A stretch of DNA of 64,000 nucleotides. Source: Leishmania infantum JPCM5 (taxonomy: Eukaryota > Euglenozoa > Kinetoplastea > Trypanosomatida > Trypanosomatidae). The stretch is from positions 285,501 through 349,500 of the forward strand of contig NC_009404.2 in the NCBI RefSeq assembly GCF_000002875.2, in the 5' to 3' direction. The notes beneath the pieces were generated by a model. It was given only the letters and a program-made list of their open reading frames with translations, was not told the origin of the DNA and did no database searches. Each line of letters begins with the position of its first letter. The first letter of the stretch is position 1. This document shows positions 1-12,137 of this stretch, in pieces. Both the position numbers and the translations under genes were made by a program.

Positions 1-3000
1 TAATTGCCTGTACCCCCTCCTCCCTTGCTCCTACCTCGTCTTGTTTTCGTCCCCACCCACCCACCCACCCCCTTTTTTGTTGTTGTTCGAGTGCGATCGT
101 TTTGGTGTTCTTCACCGCTACCGCCATCACCGACACCGTTTATTTTTGTTGTATGTGTTTCCGCCTCGCGTCCCCCTCCCTCCCTCCAATGAAAAGACGC
201 GATTACCGCACGATTTTGTTTGCTCTTTGTTGACTGTTTTTTTCGTGGATGCGTGCTCCATGTAAGCGAGTCGTTCGGTGTTTGGTGCGAGTTCTTGCAT
301 GTTAGCTCTCTCTCCTCTCAGGCGCCGCCCCCCCCCCCTCCCCTCCCTCCCTCTTCATGAACACTCAAGCGCACGCAAAGGCACGCACACCCACGCCCTC
401 TTGACGCATGTCGTTGAGGAGCAGTGGCTCTTCCTGGCCGTCTTTCTTATCTTCTCCCATTTTTTTCCTCTCTCTTCCCTTTCTCTTTTCTCTTGTGGAA
501 GTGTGTCGCGGAGTGGCGTGTGTGTGTGTTCGTAGAGAAACGAGAAAAGGCAAAGCCAGAGGGCAGGCCGACTCTGACGTTATTACAGGAACGTGGAGCC
601 GTTGTATCTGTTTCTTTCGTGTATTTTTTTTTTAAGGTGCGTGTGCGTGTGCCTGTGCGTGTGTGTGTGTGTAGAGGGAAGGTGGGATGGTCTCTAGCGC
701 AATGCTGCCTTGCTGCTTAATGCTAGTGTGACTGTGAGTCTGGGTGTGAGCTTTTTGGTTTCTGCTCTTTTTTTCGTAGTGAGATGCTCTTGCATTTTCT
801 TTTTGTGTGTGTGTGTGTGTGTGTGCCCACATCTCCCTCAATGTGAAAACGAATGTGTCTCCCCCTCCCTTTGGCGAGTTCTTCTTCCTTGTGGTGTGTG
901 TGTGTGTGTGTGTGACTCCCTCTCCTTGTGCTCCGACAGTATACAGAAAAGCGGCTCACAGACACCCACCAAGAGGTAAGCCGTGCCTGAAGGGTGATAA
1001 GAAACGAAAGGGAACAGAAGTACGCGCTGAATGCCATGGAATTGGGTGAAGGTTGTATGGCTGCACGGTGCGTCTCTTTTCGACTTATTTTTGTGTCGGT
1101 GTGCGCACTACCCCTGCCCCGCGCCCCCCCCCCTACCCCTCCTCCTTCTCCCTCCGACTCCAGAGGAAAAAAAAGAAGAGCAATTCGCGCCGCGCGCGGT
1201 GTCGATGCCATCTCTCCCTCCCTCCCTCCTGCTCATCTTGTTCATGTCCTTCATCTTTGCTTTCTGTGTGTGTGTTTTGTTTTGCTTCTCATTCCCGACC
1301 CCAACCCCCTCCCCTCCCCCTTACCCTTTTGTCTCCATCGAGGTGGTCACTTGCTGCTGCGTCTCCCCTGTAGCGAGCTCGCTCCCCTCGCTTTTTTTCC
1401 CTTTCTTGCTGTTGTGCGCATCGCTTGCGCTTCTTCGCTTTTTTCTCTTCCGTTGAAGTAGGAGACAGCGTCGCGTAGCTCTGTGAACGTAGTCTTCTGT
1501 GAAACGGAAGCGTTCAGGGTCGAAGGCGGTGCAGCAGCTGCGCGGGACGAAGTGGAAGGCGCACACGTTACAGACAGAGGCACCGATGCACTCCTCCTGG
1601 TGCGCACACCGTGGTGCTCTTTTCTGCTTTTCCTCTCGCGTGTCTGTTTCCGTGCGTTGGTGCCCGACGTGAATGGGGCAGGCGTCGTTTCACGCTTGGT
1701 GCTCGCCTGCTGCCCTCTTTCTCTGTCTTCTGACTCTTCGAACGACGTATGGCATCTTGCACTCGTCGAGGATGGGCCCGTCACGCCCATCTAGACAGCA
1801 ACGCACAAAGAAAATGTGGAAAAAACATAAACAAAGGAGGCATCTGTGTTAGTGCACTCGTAAAGAGAGAGAGGGAGGGAGACAGTTCGTGGCGGTCGTT
1901 CTAGGTGTTAGTGGCGCGCCGTCGGCAGGCAAGCACATATCGATGGAAGCGACAAGATGTACAGAACGAAAAAAAGCAACGGAGAAATGTTTTTTTTTTT
2001 GTTTCTTTCGGAGTCCAAGGTAGCTGCAAGAGAAGCTCTCACGCGTGAGGCGGCGGAAGCGTAAGCACACGAGCACGCACGTACGATGGAATGAGTGGCG
2101 CTACGTGGACTTCTGTGTGTGTGTGTGTGTGTGTGAATCTGTATTCTTTCCCAGTCGTCTTCGCTTCCATTTCTTCCATTAAGAAACCAAAACGCCCATC
2201 ACAGGAGCTGACCGCCACGCACGCATGTATATGAACAAAAAAAAAGAAAACGGACAAAAAAAGCGTGCGCTGAACTGTGATGTCTCTTTAAAAAAAAAAA
2301 CCACACAAGCCGGCACATATGTGCGTTGTTTTTTTTGTTGTTGTTTTTGTCCTTTTTTCTTTTTTTCGCTGTAGTGCCGTCGTTGTCGTTTTTTCATGCT
2401 GTGTGTTCCGTTGTTTTGAAAATAAAACGAAGAGATCTAATCAGGAAGGGCAGACGAAGGAAAACGAAGAACAAGAAAAGAAAGCGACGCAAGGCGCGCA
2501 CCATGAGCGGAGGGAATCGTGGAAAGAAGAAGGACACCGCGTTGCTGTTCTTGCTCTTTGCTCGTCGGCTCTCTTCGCCTTCCTTTCGTGTGCCAACGGA
2601 AAAGGACAACGAACAGCAACGACAGCGGGAAAAAAAAAAAGAATGGGCTACACGAAGAAACACGGAAACTCTCGCAAAGGTCCGCCAGAGCGGATCACGT
2701 CATGCGATGAGGTTTGGAGGGAGGGGTGCTGGCGGCGGTGGAAGAAAGGCAGTGAAAAAAAAAAAGCATGTCGCGCACGGCACCGAGAAAGAATGCCCCG
2801 CTCCATCAGCCCTCCCTAATGGCGACAAGGACGAGGAACTGCTCCTCTCTCCACCTCCTTTGCCCTCAGCCCTTGAATGCCTCGCTGCCGTCGTCCCCAT
2901 CCGCTGCTCAGCTGTCTCCAATTCGCATGCGCTCCTATTGATCAACCTTCTCGTCTGCCCTCTCACCCTCCCTTCGACGACGACAAACACGCACAAACGC

Positions 3001-5386
3001 ACCACCACAACAACAACAACATGATCAACTACAACACCACGTGAAAAAAACCTCCTCAAAGAGCGAAAGCGAAGCAGCCTTCCCTCCCAAACCACAAGAC
3101 ACAGTTTGAGCAGCCATCTACCTTACACGGAATCAAAACAAAAAGGAGAAACGCTTTCACGGGCTTGCGTCTCTCTCCTCTATCCTCTCTGCTTGTGGTT
3201 ACTGCGTTCAGCCGTCTCTGTCTTCCTCCTCCTTGTTATTGTTCTCTCTTTCTCTCTATCCAAGCACATTCTTCGCCGTCATCTCCGGTGCCACTATTTC
3301 TTCCCTTTCCTTCCGATCCACTCGTAGCACACACACACCGACACACCTGTACGCGCACACATACGCTAACGCAAACACAGGAGCCAACCCGCACGGGTAT
3401 ATTGTTGCGGTGGCCGCACAGCAGTACAACAGCAAAAAGGAAGGCCGCGCAAAACCATCAACGGTGTGTCTGCGCCTGCGTTTTTCGCTCGCCCTCCCTC
3501 CCTCCCTCCCACCCACCCACTCACCCCCCCCCTCCTTTACCGGGAAGAATATCTGAAGAGAAAGAAGCAACGCCCCCAGACGCATCTGCATAGCAAGGTC
3601 AGAAATACACCAATACACAACAAGAAAAAAAAACAGCGAAACTGAAAAGGCTCACAATACAGGAGCAGCAACGTACAGCGCCAAGGAGAAAAAGAGAAAG
3701 AAAGATTCTGAGCACGCTTGTGGAGCACGAGAAGAGGAGGAAAGGGGAACAACAACAGAAAAAAAGGCACACCGATAACGAAATCAACTTTGGCGGGAAA
3801 AAAAAAGAAAGAGCGAAAGAGAACACTCTTACACAAAAATCAGCTTTCTATATTCAAAAAAAAATCGTTGGTGTTATGTGTGTGTGTCTGTGTGTGTGCG
3901 TGGGTGCGTGTCTCTAAGCTCCTTTCTTTTTTTCGCTTGGTCTCTCCTCTTGTCCCTATGACATGTTCTTTGTTTTTTGTTGTTTTTCTTTTCTCACACT
4001 CTCTCACTCCTTTTTTTCACTGTCTTTGACACCCAAAAAAAAAATCTTTCACGACCTCTCTCTTGCGACATATTCCGTATCTCTCCCTCCCTCCCTCCCT
4101 CCCTCCTCTGCCTCCGCTGTGTGTGTGTGTGTGTGCGCGTGTGCGTGTGTGTTTTTGTGTGTGGTGCTCTTGCTCTCTTTTCTTTCTTCTTTTCTCCTTT
4201 ATCGGGTGTGTGTGTGTGTGACTTACCTGCACTGCTCTGGTCCTATTCCGATAAGCCTTTGATTTTTTTTCGTTTTCACTGTCCTCCGCTTCCTCCTTGT
4301 TTTTCCCCTGCTCCCTTTTTTCCCCGCCTCGATTTTTAGACGGAAAAAAAAGTCGCATATCTGTCTCTCCCTCTCCGCATTTTCTCCCCTCCCCTCCCCC
4401 TCTTCTCCTCCTCTGTGTCTTTGTGTGATTTCTTTTTGTTGTTGTTGCCCTTTTCGTTTCTTTTTTTCATTGTGGTCGTGGTGATTCTTTTCGTCTCTTG
4501 AATTCCGTTGTTGTTTGCTTTCTCCCTTGGCATTGTTTTAGGGCTTTTTTCTGTTTTTGTTTTGTTTTGTTTTGTTTTCAGGCTCCCCTCCCCCCTCCCT
4601 TTTCGTTTTACACTGCCGTTGCTGTTGCTGCTGTTTTTTTTTTCCTTTTCCTGTTTTGCTGTGTGTGGGGTGGGGTTCTGTTGATTGATTGGTTCTATTC
4701 AAGAGTGAAGTTGTATCTTTTTTTTGTTGTTTTGTTTTTGCTCCCCTCCCCTATTTGTCGGCTTTTTTTTTGCCCCCCTGCCCTCCCTCCCTCCTCCTCC
4801 ACCACCCTCTGTGGTATCGTTGCGTGTGGGTGCGTGTGGACCCTTTCGTGTTGTTGTTGTTTCATCTCGCTTCTTTAGCGGCATTTGTGTGTGTGTGTGT
4901 GTGGCTTCCCTCTTCTTGGTTTCCTCCTTGTCGTCGTTTGCATTGCCCTCTCCCTCGTGCCCCCCCCCCCTCTCTCTCTCTCTTGTGTCGCTCCTTTTCC
5001 ATTTTTGGTCGTCTGCCACCCACTCACTCACCAAAGGACGGACTGTTCGACACCACTCCTCATCTGCCTCCCCCTCTCTGCTTTTCCTCACGCATTTTCT
5101 GCGTTGTCTGCTCCTCTTGCGTGCGGGTTCGTATCGTTGTCGTCGGGCCTTTTTTTGCCCCTTTTCTCACGTTTTGGGAGGTTCGTTTTTCTTCTCTCTT
5201 CTTCAGCTTTTCTCTTCGGGCGCACGGAGGCAAGGGGCAGAAGAGGCCGACAGCAAAAACAAGAAAAAAACAAAGGCGTCATAACAGAACACAAGGCAAA
5301 CTCCAGCGCGCATCTACGGGCACAAGAGTACCAACCGTCGTAACACAAGCCAACGAGAGCACACGTGCACCGAAGCGAAGGCCGGT

Positions 5387-5391
<5 letters not shown>

Positions 5392-5429
<38 letters not shown>
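5392..5429. repeat. (TG)n microsatellite
   Basis: An uninterrupted TG/GT dinucleotide tract of about 38 bases. It is the longest perfect one in the first 6 kb and one of many in the spacers. Confidence 0.95.
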
Positions 5430-5430
<1 letters not shown>

Positions 5431-6244
5431 CTGCACAGCAAGAGAAAGCAGCGTTTGAAGGTGTACCACGTGGCGTTACGGAAAAGATATCGCCACTCCG
5501 CTAATAGCGCGTGTCGAGTGATTCTATTCTCTCCCTCCCTCTCCCTCCCTCCCTCCCGGGTCATATCCACTGGCCTCGCTCACTATCTCTGCGGACTGTG
5601 ATAGTGCGCCCTTGGTTTTTTTCCTTTTTTTCTGTTTTGTCTTTCGGCTCTTCTTTTCTTTCATCCCTCTTCCTCCTCTCCTTTTTTTTTTGTTTTTTTT
5701 TGTTTGTTGTTGAACAGCGCGCGCGCTTGACGACCTCGCAGTACAACACCACACCAATCCGCGTCATCACCCATTCATTGAACAAGGGCAACTAAAAAAA
5801 AAGGTTCAACGATAGGGTCGATCTGGACTGTGGTACACAAGAGCAGCAGCAACAACACGCGCATGAGATAGGCGTCTTTTTGTTTTTGGTCTTCTGCTCT
5901 TCTTGTCCCTTCGTGTGTGTGTGTGTGTATTCTCCTTTACTAGAATAGTTCTCCTGATCATTTTGCTCAGCGTTCAGCTTCCGCCTGTCAGACACGTGAT
6001 TGCTTGTCTGTGTGTCGGTGTGTGTCCGTCTGTGTCTGTAGCTGCCCTCTCTTGCAAACCGTGTGCGGCGAAGCGCGTGCGCATACAGGCCTCCGTGAAG
6101 TATTGATAAGGAGGGCAAGAGAAGCAACTGCAAGGGATAAAAAAGAAAAGCGTACTTGGCCTTCCGGGTGGGGTGTCTCTCCTTTGGTATTCTCTTTTCC
6201 GGTAAGTAATCGTGTTAACACGTGCACGCTTCCTTTTTTGTTTG

Positions 6245-6248
<4 letters not shown>

Positions 6249-6275
<27 letters not shown>
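6249..6275. repeat. (GT)n microsatellite in the 5' leader
   Basis: A perfect GT tract of 27 bases immediately before the polypyrimidine tract of the gene at 6373. Confidence 0.95.
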
Positions 6276-6280
6276 AGCGC

Positions 6281-6319
6281 CGCTTCCGCTTTCTCTGCCT
6301 CCCTCTGCGTCTTTTTCAG
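6281..6319 (+). promoter_or_regulatory. Trans-splice acceptor: polypyrimidine tract plus AG
   Basis: A nearly unbroken C/T tract ends in TTTTTCAG, with the AG at 6318-6319, 54 bases before the ATG at 6373. This matches how trypanosomatid spliced-leader acceptors look and supports that start codon. The site is inferred; RNA ends were not seen. Confidence 0.7.
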
Positions 6320-6372
6320 AGCGTGCAACGCCACCGACGCCCCTCCATTCATCGTTCACTCTAGCATCAGCC

Positions 6373-9300
6373 ATGGGCGCAGTTCCGTCACGCGAGTGCA
6401 CCTCGCTATTCTCGTACTTCCGCGGGAGCTACGAGGTGGGTATGGTGCCGCTGACCAAGTACTACTTTGGTAAGGACACAGACGCCGCCACCGCCCCAGT
6501 GGATGTCGATGCTAGCGTTCACATTGCGCCTCTGCAGCGTGCAGCCACCGCTGGTCGTAAGCCGCAGCAGCAGCCATCATCGCTTCTGTCGCACGCAGGC
6601 TCGCGCAGCCACATGCGCCAACAGCTGCGGCAACAGCTTTTACTCATGCGACGCGATCCTGCGGTCCTGTACGCCAACGCCCGTGACGCGCAAAACATTC
6701 TGCAGAGCCTGTCGCACCACGAGAACAGCGCCCAACATAGGAGGAGCAGCAGCAGCAACGAAGCGCGCACCGCTTCGGCAGAGACGACCAGCCTGTCGCC
6801 CGCGGCGCTTGTTGGAAAGGAGGTTTCGACATCAGCAGCAGCAGCTGGTGTGGCAGCCGCCGCGGACCACAGCGTCAACGAGAACAGCGGTGCCGCAACG
6901 CCGGAGGAGAACAGCCGCACCGACAGCCTCACGGGCGCCTCGGACAGCGAGCGAAGTGACTCAAACCTCCCGGTGCACCAACAAGACGGCAGCAGCGCAA
7001 CCGATCCTTGTGTGGCAGAGCGCCTGCTCAGTAACTACTGGAGTATCATGCCGGACAGCAACTTCACCGAGGCGGACCTGGACCGCTTCCTCGACCTCGT
7101 AGACGCGACGCTCTTCGATACGAACGACGAGCTGCTCTCTGTTGACCCTGTCCTCCCCGGCACAGCCGCGGCGCCAGGCACGTCCAGTGGGAAGCCTTTT
7201 ATGCCTGTACCGTGTGCTCTCTGCCTCGCCTACCCGGACGGCAAGGAGCGTGAGGGCGCCCTTGCGTTGGACGGGCGCGTGATCAACATCATTGGCTACT
7301 TTGGGCTCATGACACGTGAGATGCAGGACGCCTTCAAGGTTGTGAAGCGGTTTCCAAACGAGCTGGAGAAGCAGCGGCAGCACGCCGAAGAGGCTGACAG
7401 CGCCTCAGGGCCGATCATGTTTCTCAACACGGCCATCCTCACATCCGCCGGTGACCGCACCCTCGAGCGCGTGCTCGTGCTTGCGGCAGTGATGCTTCGG
7501 CAGCAGTTTCACACGATTGGGCGTCGCCATGTGCTGCAGGCGAAACTGAACCAGCTTCTGCACGAGCAGAGTGAGCGCAAGCACAACGTCGACTCGCAGA
7601 TGGTGCGCTACCTGCAAACACTGCTGGCACTCCCACCGAGGGTGGAGCAGCAGCAGCCGTTCTTCGATCCTCTGCTGGAGATCCCGCTGCCCAGCATACC
7701 ATCCGGCATTTACACGCCTACCCAGTACGTCAACGCCGCCTCCAATGAAGCGTCGCAGCGCCCACATGCCTCATCCCTTAGCAGCTGCGGTCGACCTGCA
7801 CTTAGCAGCTTCCCCGGGGACGGAAAGTTTCAGAACGCCACGATGGGGCTCTGCGCTGGGGTCGCTGGGGAATCATCGCCGCCTCATATGCGGTCGTTGC
7901 CGCACGATCGACCCTCATCGATGGGCGGCGTGCCTGCAGGCGGTGTGCTAGGCGTTGCCCTCAACGCTTCAGGGCCGAGGTTGGGGTCAGAGGGCACGTG
8001 CCCACCGCTAATGGACAGCTCTGGCGGATCGCTTGGCGCTAATGCAGCGATGCCATCCCCGCCCGTCTTAGGCCCGCTTCCACTTAGCCAGTCGGACGAA
8101 GACGCCATCACGCTTGCTCTGTGTCGTCGCATGCAGCGAGGCCGCGTGGTCATCGAAACAGCAAGCAACAACTACTCAGCCTTGAAATCGCTGACGGAGA
8201 ACTTTGCGTTCCTGTGTTGCCAAATTCTGCTTGACCAGAGCCTCATCACGATGGAGCTGATCGAGCTGCCGGCGCTGGTGGAGACGCCTTCCTTCAAGCC
8301 CGCGGAGTTCGCCAAGACGGTGGCAACGACGCTCGGCTCCACCGCTGGTGAGGAGGCGCGGCCCAGCAAGGGCATTCTCCAGCCCGCGGCGGACGACGAG
8401 AAGCCGTTGAGCACGGCGCAACCCTCACAACCCCGGCTCCCGCCGTCCTCTGCCGTGCTTATCAAGCTCGATCCGCAGCATGTGTGCCAGGCAACCATGT
8501 GGGCTAGCTCCTTCTTTCACTGCCCGACGCTGCTCCCCAGCGGTGGCTGGGTCAAGTACAAGCTCAAGGACGAATGTGAGCAGCTGCGACACGTGCTGCA
8601 GAACAAAGACATGCTCATTGCCCACTGGCGAAAAACGGACGTCGACCAGGCCGGTCAATACCTCGGCAAGCACACGGCGCGGCTTCTCGAGCATGTGCAT
8701 GCCTTACAGGCGGAGACAGAAGAAGCGCGCGCGCTGTCAGCAGAGTACTGGATGCAGCGGCCCTTGTACGTCAACCAGGATGGACGCAAGTATGGCCTGT
8801 ATCAGAGCCGCTACGGCACCATGCTGATCGGTGTGCGCGCCTTCACGGCGGGCAGCGGGTCATCGGCGGCGGCGGCCAACGCAAAGGAAGAGCGCTCCGG
8901 CAGCACCAAGGCTGCAGTAGGCAACAACACGACATCGTTCTCCGGCGACAGCACGTCCCTGGAGGCGCACGCGGGACAGGCCAGCGCCATCTCCGGCAAC
9001 CTGCACAGCGCCAACAGCGGCAGCGGAAGCGGGCTCGCGATCGCCCCGCGTGGAGCGGCGCCGCGGTCGGGGGGCGTGAATGGGAGTCGTACGGGCCACC
9101 ATAGCGTTTTCAGCTCCAACAACGACGGGGGCATGAGCCCCCAAAGCGTGAGCAACAACAGCAACATCAGCGAACGGTACGGCCGCGGAGTTGGTGGCGA
9201 CATGGCTGGCGGCGGCGCGGGCTATTCGAATAACGGGCCCTACATAAATTACCCGCCTCACACCGCAAACGGCAACAGCGGCAACGGCGCGTACGCATCG

Positions 9301-11244
9301 GCGCCCTTCATGCGACCGCAGGTATACATGAGCAGCAACAACAGCGGCAGACCCAGTGAAGCGGTGCCATACTGCGGCTCTCCTTCTGTCCCTGGCTACC
9401 TCATGGAGATGGCGAGCGGATACAACACGCTGCCGCCACAGCAGCCGCAGCAGCGTGTCAACATCCTGAGCGTGATCCCCGACCCCCACAAGTGCAAGTC
9501 TGCCCACAGCAGCGGTCATTCACGCGTTGGAAGCAGCCTGGCGCACGGCATAGCGGGCTGGCAGGCAATGCAGCCTAGCAACGCACAGATGCCGCCGCCT
9601 CCTGCGTCAAGTCACATGAACTGCGCACCGCCTGGCCAGCAGCAGGGCGAGGTCATGGGAAGCCCGTCAGGCTTCGCGTACGCGGCAGCGTCATCGTCGA
9701 TGTCGTATAAGCCGGCGCCGCCCGCCTATCACGCCGCTTCCCACAATATCAACCCCTCTGCTACAGGTACGTGCGCCCTAGTCTCATCCCCACAGTCGCC
9801 GCCGATGTCAGGCAAGCAGGTGAACAGCTCGTCGCTCAGGGCCGACGTGGCCGCATCACCGCAGCTGCGCCTTCAAAACGCCAGCAACAGCGACGCTCAG
9901 CACGGTCTGACCATGGACGCCGCCAAAAACGCAGCAGCCAGTCGGCCGCTGCCAGACGTAAAGGCGCCTTGGGCGAACGACAAGAATGGCGAGGTGCCGC
10001 GCTCGTCGGCGCCGGCGAAATCCGCGGCGTCCAGCACCCCACACGGCAACAGCGCGGCGGCAACGCACGCAGCCGCTGCGCCGTTCCCTCACGGTTGCGT
10101 TGGCATGAATTGTGACGACGTCGGCGCCGCCGGTGACTATCTCGCGGCCAGCCAGTGCAACGCATCGGCGACGCAGCAGGCGACCCGAAGCAGCAGCGAG
10201 CCACACGTCACCAAGGCTGCGGATGAGGGTAAAACTGCCAACCAGGCGACAGCGCCGAAGGCGGCTGTGCTACGGAGCGTGATGCCGTGGTCGCTGCAGG
10301 GCGGAACAGTGTGGGAGAGCGATGATGACGCGACGGACGACACAACGCAGTTTCTGCTGCGCAGCACAGAGCTGCTGGACGTCGATGATGACAACGCGAA
10401 GAAGGAGCCTGCTGGCGGTAATCGCAACAACGCCGCTAGCGATGATGAAGAGCTGGGCGTCCGCCGTGTTACTCGACTGATGGCAGGCCGAGACATGTTT
10501 GTAACCAGCGCGGCCCATCAGCTACCACCGTCCGCGCCGGCGAAGAGCCTAGATATGTCAATCATGAACATGCTACTGACTGCTGCCCCGCAGTCGCAGC
10601 CGAGCGACGCCGCGATGTCGTCTACTGCCGCCGCGCGGCAGCTGACCTTCCCTACTATCGCAGAGCCGCCCAAGCCCGTTCCAGCGCCGTCCTTTCAACC
10701 CGGCGGTGTCTTTCCCGTTTATGTCCTTCAGTTACCAGCGCACGCACCGCAGCAGCAGCAGCAGCAGCAGCAGCAACCCCAGCCTCAGCCGCAGCTAACC
10801 ACTACCTCGCCGTTGCCAGCAGCGGCACCGCCATCGGACAAGTCACTCTACTACACCATGGCCAGCGGCGTACCCCTCCTTGTGCAGCCAGCGACGACGC
10901 CTGGCGGGTTGGCGATCGCCTACCCGAATAGTCAACCGTTCCCGCAAGGCGGCGGTAGTTTCATGCCGTACCCGGCTATGCCTCAGCCTCCACCGCCACA
11001 GCAGCCGCAGCAGCAGTCGATAACCATGATGCAACACGGTCAAGCTATGATGAGCGCGCCTGGCCTCGATGGGCGGTCAGTGGCACGGTTCTCGGTGCAG
11101 CCTGATGCCAGCTGGGGCAGTCAGTACCGCTTTTTTTCCAACAGCCCTAGCAACCTTGCAGGTGCCTTCGCGAACAGTCGCACACCGGCGTACAGCAATA
11201 ACAACGGCAACAACCCGTTCCAGACTGGTAACGACTTCTCTTAG
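6373..11244 (+). CDS. Very large conserved-looking hypothetical protein with possible N-myristoylation signal and disordered Gln/Asn/Ser-rich C-terminal half
   Basis: 1,623 residues; I do not recognise a family. The start ATG follows a strong splice acceptor. The N-terminus MGAVPS fits the N-myristoylation pattern (Gly2, Ser6), and Cys9 could be palmitoylated, so membrane tethering is a reasonable inference. Two stretches look folded: about residues 216-462 (helical, with a CALC pair and hydrophobic segments) and about 573-836 (hydrophobic block, then a heptad-like region ending in an aromatic-rich stretch). The remainder is low complexity: Ser/Ala-rich early on, and from about 840 to the end Asn/Ser/Gly/Pro/Gln-rich, with nine Gln at 1460-1468 and PQP repeats. 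Such tails are common in RNA-binding or scaffold proteins, but no RRM, zinc finger or kinase motif is visible. Codon use is strongly GC3-biased, as expected for a real gene here. Confidence 0.85.
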   Translation: MGAVPSRECTSLFSYFRGSYEVGMVPLTKYYFGKDTDAATAPVDVDASVHIAPLQRAATAGRKPQQQPSSLLSHAGSRSHMRQQLRQQLLLMRRDPAVLYANARDAQNILQSLSHHENSAQHRRSSSSNEARTASAETTSLSPAALVGKEVSTSAAAAGVAAAADHSVNENSGAATPEENSRTDSLTGASDSERSDSNLPVHQQDGSSATDPCVAERLLSNYWSIMPDSNFTEADLDRFLDLVDATLFDTNDELLSVDPVLPGTAAAPGTSSGKPFMPVPCALCLAYPDGKEREGALALDGRVINIIGYFGLMTREMQDAFKVVKRFPNELEKQRQHAEEADSASGPIMFLNTAILTSAGDRTLERVLVLAAVMLRQQFHTIGRRHVLQAKLNQLLHEQSERKHNVDSQMVRYLQTLLALPPRVEQQQPFFDPLLEIPLPSIPSGIYTPTQYVNAASNEASQRPHASSLSSCGRPALSSFPGDGKFQNATMGLCAGVAGESSPPHMRSLPHDRPSSMGGVPAGGVLGVALNASGPRLGSEGTCPPLMDSSGGSLGANAAMPSPPVLGPLPLSQSDEDAITLALCRRMQRGRVVIETASNNYSALKSLTENFAFLCCQILLDQSLITMELIELPALVETPSFKPAEFAKTVATTLGSTAGEEARPSKGILQPAADDEKPLSTAQPSQPRLPPSSAVLIKLDPQHVCQATMWASSFFHCPTLLPSGGWVKYKLKDECEQLRHVLQNKDMLIAHWRKTDVDQAGQYLGKHTARLLEHVHALQAETEEARALSAEYWMQRPLYVNQDGRKYGLYQSRYGTMLIGVRAFTAGSGSSAAAANAKEERSGSTKAAVGNNTTSFSGDSTSLEAHAGQASAISGNLHSANSGSGSGLAIAPRGAAPRSGGVNGSRTGHHSVFSSNNDGGMSPQSVSNNSNISERYGRGVGGDMAGGGAGYSNNGPYINYPPHTANGNSGNGAYASAPFMRPQVYMSSNNSGRPSEAVPYCGSPSVPGYLMEMASGYNTLPPQQPQQRVNILSVIPDPHKCKSAHSSGHSRVGSSLAHGIAGWQAMQPSNAQMPPPPASSHMNCAPPGQQQGEVMGSPSGFAYAAASSSMSYKPAPPAYHAASHNINPSATGTCALVSSPQSPPMSGKQVNSSSLRADVAASPQLRLQNASNSDAQHGLTMDAAKNAAASRPLPDVKAPWANDKNGEVPRSSAPAKSAASSTPHGNSAAATHAAAAPFPHGCVGMNCDDVGAAGDYLAASQCNASATQQATRSSSEPHVTKAADEGKTANQATAPKAAVLRSVMPWSLQGGTVWESDDDATDDTTQFLLRSTELLDVDDDNAKKEPAGGNRNNAASDDEELGVRRVTRLMAGRDMFVTSAAHQLPPSAPAKSLDMSIMNMLLTAAPQSQPSDAAMSSTAAARQLTFPTIAEPPKPVPAPSFQPGGVFPVYVLQLPAHAPQQQQQQQQQPQPQPQLTTTSPLPAAAPPSDKSLYYTMASGVPLLVQPATTPGGLAIAYPNSQPFPQGGGSFMPYPAMPQPPPPQQPQQQSITMMQHGQAMMSAPGLDGRSVARFSVQPDASWGSQYRFFSNSPSNLAGAFANSRTPAYSNNNGNNPFQTGNDFS
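10750..10776 (+). repeat. CAG repeat coding for polyglutamine
   Basis: Eight CAG codons and one CAA in frame encode nine Gln (residues 1460-1468), followed by Pro-Gln repeats. The length probably varies between strains. Confidence 0.95.
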
Positions 11245-12112
11245 CACTGCAGAGGCGAAGTGCCCAGTGCTGGGCTCTCTGATTCGCTGCCCCCGCTCGT
11301 CCCCGTACGGCTGCCAACGAGAAGCGGCCACTTCTCCACCTCCCCTTCTTTCTCTCTCGCCACGAGGGCGCATCTTTTTTTTTTGTGCATGTGTGCGGTG
11401 TGAGGGACATGATCTTGTCGGTCTGTTTGTGTCGATCTCTTTTTTGTCGATTTTGTTGTTGTGCTGCGCGCGCGTGCGTGCGTGTGTGGGGGGGGCCGCT
11501 TTTCTGCTTCCCTTCTTCCAGTCTACGCTCTGCGCTCTTTTACAGGATTCGCTTTACCAATTCAAGCGCCCTTCCCCTAACCCTCTCCCTCCCGCTGTCG
11601 CAAAAACGCGCAGGTGCGGTTGATGAGACATGCATGCGCACAAGAAAGTGAAGAAGAGCCGAATGATGAAAAGAGGAAACTGGAGTGGAACAGGGAGGAA
11701 CGGAAAGGGGGAAAGGGGGCGAGCCCCGTAGACGGAGCTGAACCTCCATCTCTCTTTCTCTCTGTCTTCCGCTTGCGTGTTCACAGTGTTCTTCGCTCCT
11801 CGTCTCGTTGTGCGCACCTGCACCCCTTCTTCTTCTGCTTTTTTTTTCCTTCCGTCTCTCTCTCTCTATATATATATCGACGCCTTCCAATGAATAAAAC
11901 GCAAACGCTTCTTCTCTGTTGTTGTTTTCGTTGCTTTCTCCCTAACGTTGGCCATCCTTTTATGTTTCCTCTTTCCGTGTTTGCTGTATCTCACTCTCAC
12001 TCTCTCACTTCGTTGCAACTTTTATTAGGATTACGTCGTTTCGCTGCTCCTGCTCTTCTTCCTTCCACGATTGGGTGTCCTTTGTTGTTGTTGTTTTCGT
12101 CGTTTTCTGTGC

Positions 12113-12137
12113 GTGTGTGTGTGTGTGTGTGTGTGTG
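12113..12137. repeat. (GT)n microsatellite
   Basis: A perfect GT tract of about 25 bases in the spacer. Confidence 0.9.

Larger units (their letters stand above)
1..6372. other. Long non-coding, pyrimidine-rich region
   Basis: I find no convincing gene in these 6.4 kb. The + strand is dominated by C/T tracts, T and A homopolymers, (TG)n runs and runs of short G or C. Open frames here are low-complexity translations of those repeats (Ser/Leu/Pro/Phe-rich, or Cys-Val repeats from TG runs). The last 100 bases contain a good trans-splice acceptor for the gene at 6373. The region is probably the 3' UTR and spacer of an upstream gene plus the 5' leader of the next, which is long for Leishmania. 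I see no tRNA or rRNA. Confidence 0.7.

Noticed and set aside
2326..3024. 232-codon ORF in the first non-coding region
   Set aside because: It begins as Phe/Leu repeats, becomes Lys/Arg runs and ends as poly-Thr; this is translation of T, A and ACA runs.
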